Position numbers and translations under genes: made by a program. The notes below the pieces were generated by a model. It made no database searches. It worked only from the letters and a program-made list of their open reading frames with translations, and was not told where the DNA came from. Below, piece after piece: positions 1-10,205 of a DNA stretch of 64,000 nt; position 1 is the stretch's first letter; each line of letters opens with the position of its first letter. The stretch comes from Glomus cerebriforme (taxonomy: Eukaryota; Glomeromycota; Glomeromycetes; Glomerales; Glomeraceae). The stretch spans positions 1 through 64,000 of the forward strand of contig QKYT01000572.1 in assembly GCA_003550305.1 (NCBI GenBank), given 5' to 3'.

Positions 1-1240
1 TTTAAGTATATTATCGTAATATAAGTATATTTTAACCATAAAATAAGTATCTTTTAAGAATATATATTTTTTATAGAGTATTAGATTAATGAATTGTTAT
101 GAACTTTACAATTCAGCTATCAAATAGATATTTTAAATATTAATGATAATTAAAATTTAGCCAAAATTTGAACTAAACTGGCTAAAATTTAGCTAAATCA
201 TCACATGCTAAAACTTCTTATTTTAATTACTAATCAGTAGTTACATCACTATCATATAGGAAAGAACAGAATGATTCTTAAAATAGATTAAGATTTTCCA
301 ACAAATAATTATATATAATCATATAATAGGAGTGGAAATGCATATCTTATTATTAAAAAAGCATAAACATATGATTATAATAAAATATTTATTTTTACTA
401 AATATCTGAGAGATAGTTTTTTCAAATTTAGTGAAAACATATTTGTCATACCATATATATTACTGATATGCCATATACTTTTATGTAATCATGCATATTT
501 TAATTAGTAAATATCAATATGCCTGTACTTTTTTTGATGGGAGGGCAAATGTATTTTTCTTGATCCTGTATAATATACTTTCTTATACAATCTTATATGT
601 AAACAAATATGCATAGTTTAAGAAAATAACACCTAATGGTTTAAGAATAATATATTTGCTACTGAGGGAGTTGGTAATGTATTGCCATATAATAAATTAC
701 TTTTTTCTTTTTTTTTTATCAAAATTAAATAAACAAAATTTGCTTTACATTCTTAATCAGTTGATCATCTAATAATCTCATTAATTATAAATCTTAAACT
801 ATAATTAGTATATTGAATTGTGAAGATAGTATATATTTCACTGAAAAAAATAATAAAAATGTCATTCTTTGAATAAATTGAAGATATGTTATTACAACAT
901 ATTTATGAAAAAATTATATTTAATGAGTTTCATAAGAGAACAAAACAGTTAAAATAAGAAAATAATAAAAGGTATGTGTATTGAAGTCTAGGATTACTTT
1001 TGTTAACCCTAATCGTTCCGTTGATTAGTTTAACAAAGAGATATTATCTAACAGGGAGTTTAATGAATAATTAGAGATTTAAACTGTGAAAGTAATATGT
1101 TTATAACAATTAGTTTGTTCTTTGTTGATAGAGGGTATAGTTTTTACGATGTTAAGAATACTGTATACTTTATTGATTATAATATTTTCAAATTACAAGA
1201 ACTAAAGATAAATATAACTACTATCACGACTATCATTAAG
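1..1240. other. AT-rich intergenic stretch, no gene seen
   Basis: No convincing coding segment on either strand. The only structure noticed is a hairpin at about 997-1038, where an arm containing TTTGTTAA and CTAATC meets its imperfect reverse complement GATTAG and TTTAACAAAG. Its meaning is unknown. Confidence 0.5.
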
Positions 1241-1289
1241 ATTATCGTGATCACACTATTTGCCCAAACAACGTATAAATATTCGCTGT

Positions 1290-2140
1290 CATCGGTTGAA
1301 GACCAGCAATACTTCTCACAAAGAGGTCAAGGCCCTCAAAGAAAGACCGAAGCGCTCGTTCTCATACCGCAATTTGAAAGAGGTGTTAGCGAAATACGGT
1401 ATTTAAGATAATCGAATAACGGCCATCCCACAATTTACACCAAGTAAGTTTTTGTACGCCGTTTTTTTTTGTTGTATACATTCGATATAACCGGTTCCAC
1501 TTTTGTATATAGAGACCCACAACATCGAGGCTCTTCATCATTGTATTAATGATATACGCATTAGGATAAATAACATGGGGACAGTTGCTGACAGTAACGA
1601 AGCGGTTCGTTGTGAATATATTTCAATCATCCTTCATGCATGTATCGGTATAGTCAAAAAACTTACAGGAAAAGAAATCTCTCTGAATCCGCAATTAGAA
1701 GTCGTTGGTGAAGAAAGGTTGATTTCGTTATTAAGTGCATTGAAGAATCAATTACTATTACAGAGGGAAAACAACATCAAATCGGTATTGGCTTCGCTCA
1801 GGTAGGTTAACACGGTCTAGGTGTCGGTTTAAGCTGAATCAAAGATTCGCAAGGCTACGCCAAGCTTCCACTAATGAGCTTTTATTTCTACCTCGTAGAA
1901 TGTTATGCAATGCGAAAGTGCCTACCAAACTAACAAGAAAACGAAAGGCGGATGGTGCATTCGGGGAAGAATATGACTATCTTTATAGAATTCATCACCA
2001 CAGCCACGGAGTTGTACTTTCTCCTTTATACCTCGGAGGGCATTTCATGTACGAGTGAAATCGAATACCACGTTAGTCTCACCAAGGCAATCGCTAAGGA
2101 GAAAACGAAGCTGAACTACGCAAAGAACGCGTAAAAATGT
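1290..2140 (+). pseudogene. Decayed Crinkler-associated-type coding module
   Basis: Protein-like segments run collinearly on the plus strand but in shifting frames. A segment with RSFSYRNLKEVLAKYGI at about 1340-1408 ends in an in-frame stop. The longest open piece starts at 1503 (ETHNIEALHHCINDIRIRINN). A frame change near 1745 continues into ITEGKQHQIGIGFAQ. Further changes give KRKADGAFGEEYDYLY (about 1941-1988) and TTATELYFLLYTSEGISC (about 1994-2050). I associate this order of motifs with a module expanded in Rhizophagus, often behind Crinkler-type N-termini; that family link is from memory. Several frame breaks and one stop mean no intact product. The base composition is more GC-rich than the neighbouring DNA. 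The molecular function of the intact module is unknown to me. Confidence 0.6.
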
Positions 2141-2204
2141 ATAACGCGTTTCTGGCTATCATGTGACCGTCATTATAAATTCCGTGATTGTAGAATTCTC
2201 CTTT

Positions 2205-2445
2205 TCCGCAATATGGATTTTTTTGAAAAAAACGTTGGTGAATGGACATGCGAGAATGTCTTAAATCATTACAAAGAAAATAATCCACAGCTTAAGTACT
2301 CATTCGATCAATAAAGATCTCAAACGAATTTCAAAATATGGATCTGATGCAATGTGTAGAGGAAAAGCAGGGTCTATAATCGTCAACTGGAAGGTATGTT
2401 TACGAAAAAAAAACAGTGAAAAGGGAGAAAATTAGAGTATGGTCA
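2205..2445 (+). pseudogene. Unidentified coding relic
   Basis: After the module above, the plus strand again reads like protein: VGEWTCENVLNHYKENNPQ, closed by a stop at about 2311-2313, then in another frame DLKRISKYGSDAMCRGKAGS up to about 2395. A possible splice donor (gtatgt) follows at 2396. The balanced amino-acid composition (W, C, G, D, E) differs from chance AT-rich frames, so I read it as a broken coding region, perhaps continuous with the upstream relic. I do not recognise the family. Confidence 0.4.
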
Positions 2446-2651
2446 AGCCGTACACTCTTGGTTCGACATTCTCCCTCAAATCCCTCAATTGATGGTGATG
2501 GAGGTTATTGTTGGGATATGGTAAATTTGAGAAAGAGCCGATGAAAAAGAAAGTTAGGGTCCAAGAATATCTCAAATAAATTTGTATCGCTTAAAAAAAA
2601 CAATTTTAGTATAGCCGTAATTTATTTGATGTATTACTAATAAAGAGACAT

Positions 2652-4015
2652 TCATTGTTTTCTGAACCAAGCATCCGGCACAGTTGTTATCTCAGTATTA
2701 GGCTTATCATATCCGTCATAGAATAAGTAAGAAACTGCAATTCTCCTACAGGTTGTGAATGTATCGCGTCCCGTATGCATGACAATAATTTGTGTGTTCT
2801 TTCTTTATTATTACTATCATTTGGGATTCCACCTGAAGTCATATAACTATCAGGATAGTAGCGAATAAACAGAGTAGGAATACCAAGTGCTTGCGCAATG
2901 TCCCACACTTTTTTTTTTTTTACCTCACAGTTATATTCCCCTTTCTTGTGTTGATACTCGTCAACTTCTAGTACAACTTTATGCGTACCTGCATCGATAA
3001 CAAGTCAGGGCTTTTTAAACATCCCTGATCACCCACAATAGAGTCATATGCTTCGTATAGAATATTGTTTTCTTTTAGAATGGTTTTCACTCAAGTTGTT
3101 TCGCCAAACGTACTCTTTTACTTCGGCGTAAGTGTTACAATCAGCGCATTTATTTTCCTATATAAGGATATTAAGTAATCCGCAATTGGAACACATTTTT
3201 GAACTAAATCAATCATATCTTTCTGTAGAGTGATTCTCGCACCTAGTTGGGTTAGAAAGTCTATGAATAGTACAATCAGAAATCATGCATAAACGTAAAG
3301 ATTGTGCTATCATACCTTTGTCTTTATGTGTGAAGCATCGTGACATTTTATAACCAGATATTCCATATAGTGCTCTTTTTTGGCAACTAATATTATAATA
3401 TTATTGCACTTCAGGCCAATATTTCAGGATTTCGGTGGGCTTCACAGAAACGTGCACTTTTTTCTCCCAAAAGATTAAAAGACGGTATGGTCATGTAACC
3501 AACTTTCTCACACCGCCGATTTATACATTAACCATATCAGCGTCCTGTGCCTAGCGCAATACCGACCTTTCCTGGAACATTAAAGTAAGGAAGAGTGTCA
3601 CAATCTGAATATGCACATTTTCTTTTTGCAACGTTAATCATGTCATCCTGCTTATGTTGACCACAGAAAGTTCGTGATGATCCTGTATACTTAATAAAGT
3701 TTGGTTTGAATATCAATCATTTCTGATTGTCTGTGTTTAGCGCAGAATTTGCTGAGCCAACAACATTGAAAACTGCACGTGTATTACATCCAGGTTCTAG
3801 GCATTTTCTGACTCTCAAGCGGATTATCCCTTCTTTCATATAAGTGACGCATGAGGTCGCTATTGATCCAGGGAAACCGAAATGAGGAAACTTGTGACAG
3901 CCATCTTGTGTCTTTGACATAATCAACTGGTTTATGCGTAGCACAATAGCGTGGAGGTTTTGAATCTTTTGGACCGAATGAAGCTCCTTTTCTACAACTA
4001 AGTTGCTTACAGCAT
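2652..4015 (-). pseudogene. Broken EsV-1-7 repeat protein with nuclease-like C-terminal domain
   Basis: Read on the minus strand from about 4015 downward, some eight Cys/His repeats of about 30 residues follow one another. Examples are SCRKGASFGPKDSKPPRYC..H, KCLEPGCNTRAVFNVVG, KCAYSDCDTLPYFNVPGKVG, PSFNLLGEKSARFCEAHR, YGISGYKMSRCFTHKDKGMI and SNPTRCENH. This C..C, FG/FN, C..H, GM pattern is that of EsV-1-7 repeats, known from brown algae and large DNA viruses. A zinc-ribbon-like CSNCG...CADC segment follows (about 3150-3200). Then comes a restriction-endonuclease-like domain with SPDL, VVLEVDEYQHKKGEYNC and IPTLFIRYYPD (about 2750-3070). The C-terminus ends at a stop at 2652-2654. Frame changes occur within or between several repeats and inside the nuclease domain, and in-frame stops are present, so the gene is dead. 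The order repeats, ribbon, nuclease matches giant-virus proteins as I remember them. The whole patch is GC-richer than its surroundings (29 of 60 bases at 3541-3600). Confidence 0.72.
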
Positions 4016-4700
4016 TATGGCATTTTTTATTTAGATTTTAATTTAGTTAGCATTAGTGGGGATAAAAAACAGTCATACGTCATGTATCACGGGTTACATC
4101 CCACATTTTGTAATTATCCTTGTATTTATTTTTATGTATTGCAAATAAAAAGTTGTCAATTAAATTTTTCGTATGTGAGCAATGACCAATTCGCCTTGAT
4201 CATACACACTAACGATGTTCTGATTATTCGAGAGCATGCACATTAATTAGGGGTAATCTACTGGGCCTTAGTGATCAGTAAGTTGGAGATCTGAGATTAT
4301 TCTTATCACCGTGGATCCTTAGTGCGTAAGAGCCGCGCTAATATACACTAATTTCGGAATTCTCGTTCCAATGACCCTAATCATTTTCGCACATCGAAGT
4401 GTGGCGTGTGGAAAATAAAATTTAACATAAAATTGAGCAAACGTCGTTTTATTAAAAATCTGCAAGTCAAATTTAGCAATTTTATTTAGTTACAAGGTAT
4501 ATCTTTGATGTACATTTAAATTTTCTAGACATATCAACCTATTGTACAGTATCTAGTGTTCGAAAAAGCTGATGTTAAAAGCCTTAAGAAAGAGCTAGGA
4601 AGCCAAGTTCTCATATATTTTCAAGCCGATTAACAACACTAATTGTATCAAATAATATCAATATATTTGCGCCTTATTCTTCCCGCTCTTAAAAAGACAT
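4016..4700. other. Intergenic stretch of mixed composition
   Basis: Moderately GC-rich sequence continuing the patch of broken genes. No reading frame of interest was seen on either strand. Confidence 0.4.
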
Positions 4701-4711
4701 TGTTCTTATTC

Positions 4712-5108
4712 CTAAATATCTTGCGAAACGTTTCTTTTCATATCTAAATTTCCATGAACCGGCTGGTTATAAGCCATGAGTAATCCATTAATTTCGCCAG
4801 CCGAAGCGTTCCCTAATGCTTCAAAGTCCTGCGGAAAGTGAGGTGGAATGGTTCCTGCATCTGTTAATAATATTTCAATATCAGCATGCCGGTTACGAAT
4901 TGTTGAATTACCGACTCGCGCCTGCGTTCTTTGTCCTTCCAAAAATAAAATAAACAGTTAGGAACGTTTCTAATGAAGGCAAAAAATAATATACATACGA
5001 TAAACCATAATTCGGTGCATTTGCTGTAGCTGTTGTGGGATGTTCAGTTGCTAATGTTTGTTTTCCCAGTATCGCGATCATAGTAAAATATTTGTCACCT
5101 CGTATCAC
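4712..5108 (-). pseudogene. Possible two-exon or broken gene, unknown family
   Basis: Two overlapping minus-strand frames both look protein-like. The upstream one begins at 5108 and reads through TLATEHPTTATANAPNYGLS. The downstream one contains LLTDAGTIPPHFPQDFEALG and AGEINGLLMAYNQPVHGNL and ends at 4712. A canonical donor (gtatgt) lies where the first frame turns hydrophobic (about 4999) and an AG acceptor lies just before the second, but joining them at these sites gives an early stop. The gene is therefore either spliced at sites I did not resolve or carries a frameshift. No family recognised. Confidence 0.35.
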
Positions 5109-5377
5109 ACCCCTCCTTTATTAAATATTCTAGGGACAGAATTGGTGAAATTCTATTTGTCACACTATTATTAATCACATGGACAAAAATTTTAGGGCTG
5201 CTGGCCAAAGTCACGCGAAAAGAAAATTTGGGGTAAATTAGAATCCTAGGTTCGGGTCAGTCACCGGGAAATCCGGAAAAAGCTGATTACACAATAGTGT
5301 TGATCATAATTTTGTACAACTTATACATTCATACCAAAAAAAAAAATTTTGAGCAAAAATTTCTTTTTTATGAAAAG

Positions 5378-6781
5378 ATGACAAAAATCAATCTAGACTG
5401 CCTTAATCTTATTATTAATGAACTACGAACGGATAAAAACTCTTTGTACTCTTGTCTTTTAGTTAACAAAGAATGGTGTAATCTTGTAGTTCTAATTTTA
5501 TGGAAAAATCATTCATTCCGTATCAAGGATATGGCGGAAAGGGAAAAGAAACTTTATACTACAATACTTTCTTGTTTACCATCGTCTTCAAAAAACCTTT
5601 TATCCAATAATAACATTAAACTACCTTCAACAATACTTTTAAAATCTCCATTATTTAATTATATCAGCGTTTGTGAATTTCCAAAAGCTGAAATTATAGG
5701 TAAAATTGTAGAAATATTATTTGAAGAAGAACTTGGCAATTACGAAAGAAATATTTTAGAACAAGAAATTTACAAATTATTTGTTAGTCAATGTAAGGGT
5801 ATTAAGGAATTATGTTGGGATACTTCGCAACCTTTACCACTATTTCCAGGAGCATTAACATGTTTTTCTCAACTCCATAGTTTACATATTGATGTTAATA
5901 TTGTAAGTTCTAACGATCTTAATGAGATGGCACGAATTTGCAAATCTTTGAATAAATTAGCTATTTCCAATTTTTCTCAAGATCTTCCTGGATTAATTTC
6001 TTTAATTGATGCTCAAAGTAATTTAGAAAGTGTATCACTTTATCCTGATATTAAAGGAACTTGTGAAGAACTAAGTAAAGCATTAGCAAGGAAGGGCACT
6101 ACAATAAATGATCTCCACTTAGGCCCAATTGGAGCTATTCCACCTTCGTTCCTAACATCGCTCATTAAACTAAAGAATATAACAATTTATGATAGTGATA
6201 ATATTAGGGATGAGATTAAAGATTTTCAACATCATCTTGCAATTTCAGAATTTCCAGATCTTCAAACTATTACTATTGTTGGATTGTCATGTTTTAAAGA
6301 GTTGGCAATTTTAATTGAAAAAACAAATGGAAATATTTCATATATTTCCATTTATACTTATAATAGGTCCGCTGAAAATACTGGAATGTTAATCAAAGCA
6401 ATTGCCAATAAATGCCCAAAGATTAAATGTTTACCTATATATCTTGTATCTAATGATTTTATTCATATAAAATCATTGTTATTAAATTGTAGAAATTTAG
6501 AGGATATAAAATTTTATGGTTTGGATTTTGTAAATGATGATGATAATATTGGAGATGAACTATTGGATATTCTAACTAAATTTTCGCCAAATTCGTTAAC
6601 TAAAATATTAATTAGTGGAGGTTGGAAGTATTCAATTGATGCTTTTGAACGATTTTTTGAAAGTTGTAGAGAACGAACTTTATCTTATTTTGAGATAAGA
6701 CATATTGGGGAAGAATGTAAAGATATTGTTAGAAAGTATATTAAGGAAGGTGTAGTAAAATGTTCAAATGTGAAATGTTAG
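5378..6781 (+). CDS. F-box/leucine-rich-repeat-like protein
   Basis: A 467-residue protein whose first 45 residues form an F-box: LDCLNLIINEL, then SLYSCLLVNKEWC and ILWKN. F-box proteins bind Skp1 and bring substrates to SCF ubiquitin ligases. The rest is irregular leucine-rich-like sequence typical of the very large Glomeromycotina F-box family and is the likely substrate-binding part. The frame is open further upstream to a Met at 5297, but I chose 5378 because the sister gene at 8142-9584 begins exactly there (MTK..DCLNLI) and the extra 27 residues look like translated AT-rich leader. The central part (LHLGPIGAIPPSFLTS, FQHHLAISEFPDLQTIT) is nearly identical to the sister. No intron is evident. 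The substrate is unknown. Confidence 0.88.
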   Translation: MTKINLDCLNLIINELRTDKNSLYSCLLVNKEWCNLVVLILWKNHSFRIKDMAEREKKLYTTILSCLPSSSKNLLSNNNIKLPSTILLKSPLFNYISVCEFPKAEIIGKIVEILFEEELGNYERNILEQEIYKLFVSQCKGIKELCWDTSQPLPLFPGALTCFSQLHSLHIDVNIVSSNDLNEMARICKSLNKLAISNFSQDLPGLISLIDAQSNLESVSLYPDIKGTCEELSKALARKGTTINDLHLGPIGAIPPSFLTSLIKLKNITIYDSDNIRDEIKDFQHHLAISEFPDLQTITIVGLSCFKELAILIEKTNGNISYISIYTYNRSAENTGMLIKAIANKCPKIKCLPIYLVSNDFIHIKSLLLNCRNLEDIKFYGLDFVNDDDNIGDELLDILTKFSPNSLTKILISGGWKYSIDAFERFFESCRERTLSYFEIRHIGEECKDIVRKYIKEGVVKCSNVKC

Positions 6782-8141
6782 GTTATAAGATAGATATTGT
6801 TTTTTTCTTTTTATTAGATGAAATTTATTACAATGTATCTTGATATATTTAATTATTCTTAATTATTATCATTTTCATCAATATTTGAGAATTCTTTATA
6901 TTTAAATTAAATATTTATGAAATAGATTTATATGAAATGAATCAGTATTTTTAATAAAAAAGCTTAATTTGTCATTACCTTTATTCTTACAAAGAATCAA
7001 GGTTACCAATGCTCGATTATTGATCGGGTTGTCAACCACTATATTCATTGGACTAAAGGAAGAATGAGCTAAACTTTTAATTGCAATAATTTGATAAATT
7101 AAACAATATTAATGTTTAATTAATATATGATCAATTAAACGCGTTCGAAATTTGGCATAAAGGGTTTAATATGTTGATTCTTTAAATAATAAAAAAGTTT
7201 GCTTGCAAGTGTGATAAATATTTTACATGCCTTCATTCTTAAACATCACATCAATTACATCAATTTAAGATGAAATTCCTAAAGAAATCTAATGTAAGTT
7301 TAAAATACAATACTATATAATTTTTGGTATACATATTTGCATATTTGTTTTATACATTATATCAAAAATTCATAAATATATTGTAATATAAATTCCTAAA
7401 AATAATAGATTTAGAAAAATATTAATAATTATTTTTTATTTTTACTACATTAATTAGCTCCATAATATAACATTTCATTGATCTATATATATATTTTTTT
7501 TAATTAAATAAAGATTTTCTCACATATTTCCATCAGTTGTTCTTCCAGAATTTCATAAAAAATTTTAGATATGATCATTTATACAATAAAATAACAAGAG
7601 AAAAAATGATTATATTAAGGAAGAACTTTACGAAGATTCTCTTTAACCTTATTCATGAAAATTGTCATTAATGTATGTTCTTAATTTACAAACCATAATT
7701 CTTCTCTTTTAGTGTAAAACCTAATTCGGTTTATTATATAACTTTATCGGATGATAACTGAATTTAATGACTTTAATTTCAACAATATTGGCTCTCTTTA
7801 AAACCGAAAAATAAATATATATCGAAGGTAATTTAAATAAAATTTTTTGCTTCATATTTATGTGCTAGTCATCCTTGAAATGACCTCAAAAATTTACAAA
7901 GCACCATTTATTTATTAAATCGAAAATAATGAATAATGATATAGTAATATTCAAAAAAAAAAAAAAAATAATAATATGTATAATATTAAATTCAAAAAAA
8001 AAAAAAACGAGATATATATCTTCATATCTTTCATCAATGTTTTTCTAATAATTGTAACATATAATAACTACTAAATGATATCAAAGTCATTCAAAAACCA
8101 ATTGAAATCATCCCTTGTACTATCATTTTTATTTACAACAT
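6782..8141. other. Intergenic region between convergent F-box genes
   Basis: AT-rich, with oligo-A runs near 7955-7970 and 7995-8006. It lies between the 3' ends of two related genes and should hold both terminators. No other gene seen. Confidence 0.5.
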
Positions 8142-9584
8142 TTATAGATGATTCAAATTTGAACTTATTATCACACCTTCTTTAATATATTTTCTAACAA
8201 TTGCCTTATGGTCATCTGTAATATAATTTCTAACATCATTAGGAAAGATCGCAAAATAAGATAAAGTTCGATTTCTACAACTTTCAAAAAATCGTTCAAA
8301 AATATCAATTGAATACTTCCAACTTCCACTAAGTGCTATTTTCCTTAAAGAAATTGCTGAAAATTTAGCTAAAATATCTAATAATTCATCTCCTACATCT
8401 TCATTATCATTATTTTCATTTATAAAATCAAAACCATAAAAATTTAAAACTTTTAATTGTCTACAATTTAATAATAATGATTTTATATGAATAGAATCTT
8501 TAGGTTCAATATATATGTGTAAATATTTAATCTTCGGACATTTATTAGCTATTGCTTTAATTAACATCCCTGTATTTTCAGTAGCTCTATTTGAATTATA
8601 AGTGCAAATTTCCGAAATATTTCCTTTTGTTTTTTCAATTAACATTGCCAACTCTTTAAAACATGATAATCCAGCAAAAGTAATAGTTTGAAGATCTGGA
8701 AATTCTGAAATTGCGAGATGATGTTGAAAATCTTTAATCTCATCCCTGATATTACCACCATCATTGATTGTTATATTCTTTAGTTTAATGAATGATGTTA
8801 GGAACGAAGGTGGAATGGCTCCAATTGGGCCTAAGTGGAGATCATTTATTGTAGCGCCCTTTTTTGCTAATGCTTTACTTAATTCTTTACAAGTTACTCC
8901 TTTCTTAACATTTGGATAAATTAATATGCTTTTTAAATTCCTTTGAGCTTCGATTAAAGAAATCAATCCAGGAAGATCTTGAGAACAATTATCAATAATT
9001 AATTTATTCAAATTTTTACAAATTTGGGACATCTCATAAAGAGCATTAGAATTTACAAAATCGATATCAATATTTAAACTATAGAGTTGAGAAAAGCATG
9101 TTGATGCTCCAGAAAATAATGATAAAGGTTGTAAAGTTTTCCAGTTTAATTCTTTAATATTCTTACATTGACTAACAAATAATTTGTAAAGTTCTTGTTC
9201 TAAAAGGTTTCTCTTATTTTTCTTATTAACTTTTCCTTTATTAAATTCTTCTTCAAATACCATTTCTACAATATTATCTATAATTTTAGCTCCTGGAAAT
9301 TTACAAAAACTGATGTAATTAAATAATGGTGATTTTAAATGAATTGTTGATGATAATTCAATATCATTATCGGATAAAAGTTGTTTTGAAGAGGATTGTA
9401 AACAAGAAAGTATTGTATAAAATATCTTTTTTTGTAAATACTTTTGCCATGAATATTCTTTCCATAAGATAGGAACTACTAAACGACACCACTCTCTATT
9501 AACTAAAAGGCAAGAATGTAAAGAATTTCTATCTTGTAATTCATTGAAAATAAGATTAAGACAATCTATACTGAGTTTTGTCAT
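8142..9584 (-). CDS. F-box/leucine-rich-repeat-like protein, sister of 5378-6781
   Basis: A 480-residue protein starting MTKLSIDCLNLIFNEL, with the F-box continued by SLHSCLLVNREWCRL and PILWKE (residues about 4-45). The body carries the same leucine-rich-like segments as the gene at 5378-6781, including LHLGPIGAIPPSFLTS, FQHHLAISEFPDLQTIT and FERFFESCR near the C-terminus. The two differ by small insertions, such as a basic NKKNKRN stretch around residue 122 here. The two genes face each other tail to tail, so they are an inverted duplicate. Role: probable SCF ubiquitin-ligase adaptor with an unknown substrate. No intron is needed to read the frame. Confidence 0.88.
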   Translation of the reverse strand: MTKLSIDCLNLIFNELQDRNSLHSCLLVNREWCRLVVPILWKEYSWQKYLQKKIFYTILSCLQSSSKQLLSDNDIELSSTIHLKSPLFNYISFCKFPGAKIIDNIVEMVFEEEFNKGKVNKKNKRNLLEQELYKLFVSQCKNIKELNWKTLQPLSLFSGASTCFSQLYSLNIDIDFVNSNALYEMSQICKNLNKLIIDNCSQDLPGLISLIEAQRNLKSILIYPNVKKGVTCKELSKALAKKGATINDLHLGPIGAIPPSFLTSFIKLKNITINDGGNIRDEIKDFQHHLAISEFPDLQTITFAGLSCFKELAMLIEKTKGNISEICTYNSNRATENTGMLIKAIANKCPKIKYLHIYIEPKDSIHIKSLLLNCRQLKVLNFYGFDFINENNDNEDVGDELLDILAKFSAISLRKIALSGSWKYSIDIFERFFESCRNRTLSYFAIFPNDVRNYITDDHKAIVRKYIKEGVIISSNLNHL

Positions 9585-9713
9585 AAATTTAAAGTGTTAA
9601 GAGAAAAAAAAAAAGTTAAAACAATAATTTTGCGCATCTTGGATTTAGTAATACTCTTAAATATATCGATATACATCTAAAATTAGTAATACTTATTTTA
9701 TGGGTAGTCATCG

Positions 9714-9738
9714 ATTTTCACGGCGCAGCCGTGGAAAT
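9714..9738. repeat. Short GC-rich hairpin
   Basis: ATTTTCACGGC and GCCGTGGAAAT pair around a 3-base loop (GCA) with one mismatch. The GC-rich core stands out in AT-rich DNA upstream of the F-box gene that starts at 9584. It may be a transposon remnant or a structured element; function unknown. Confidence 0.5.
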
Positions 9739-9794
9739 AATGACATAATTATAATATTTTATGATCTTTTGTTCCTAACGAAATTAGTTCTCTA

Positions 9795-10205
9795 GAAATT
9801 TTCAAAAAGTCGATCAAAAATATCAATTGAATATTATAATTTAGTTAAAATATCTAATAATTCATTTCCAAAATGTTTATTTACAAAAAAATTCGTACTA
9901 TCAAACAATAATACATTGTACATTCTAAATAATTTTTAACTTTATTGATTCTCATCTAATAACAGAAATAACCGAAACATTTTTATTAACAAACTGATAT
10001 GATAATCTGCTATGAGATTGGAAATTCTCCCAGATCGATCTTTGACCTCAGGTTTATAATGCCTTAAGCCATTTGGGCTGGCATTAGATGTTTTAATAGG
10101 CACGACGGTCCAGGGGATAAATGAATAAAAGGTAGGTTACAAGGTTTTCCGGTGCAACTCCAATATTTTTATATTGACTAATAAATAATTTATTCTAAAG
10201 ATTTA
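9795..10205 (-). pseudogene. Dead third copy of the F-box sister family
   Basis: Compared by eye with the intact gene at 8142-9584, two segments match in order on the same strand. About 9795-9870 resembles 8281-8410 (tcaaaaatatcaattgaata; aaaatatctaataattcat). About 10140-10200 resembles 9135-9195 (ttttatattgactaataaat). The middle of the gene is missing or unrecognisable, so this is a fragment with a large internal deletion. Confidence 0.65.

Noticed and set aside
2436..2491. Inverted AGGGAGAA...TTCTCCCT, with a similar layout near 62959-63020
   Set aside because: Arms of only 7-8 bases and no shared interior; likely chance.
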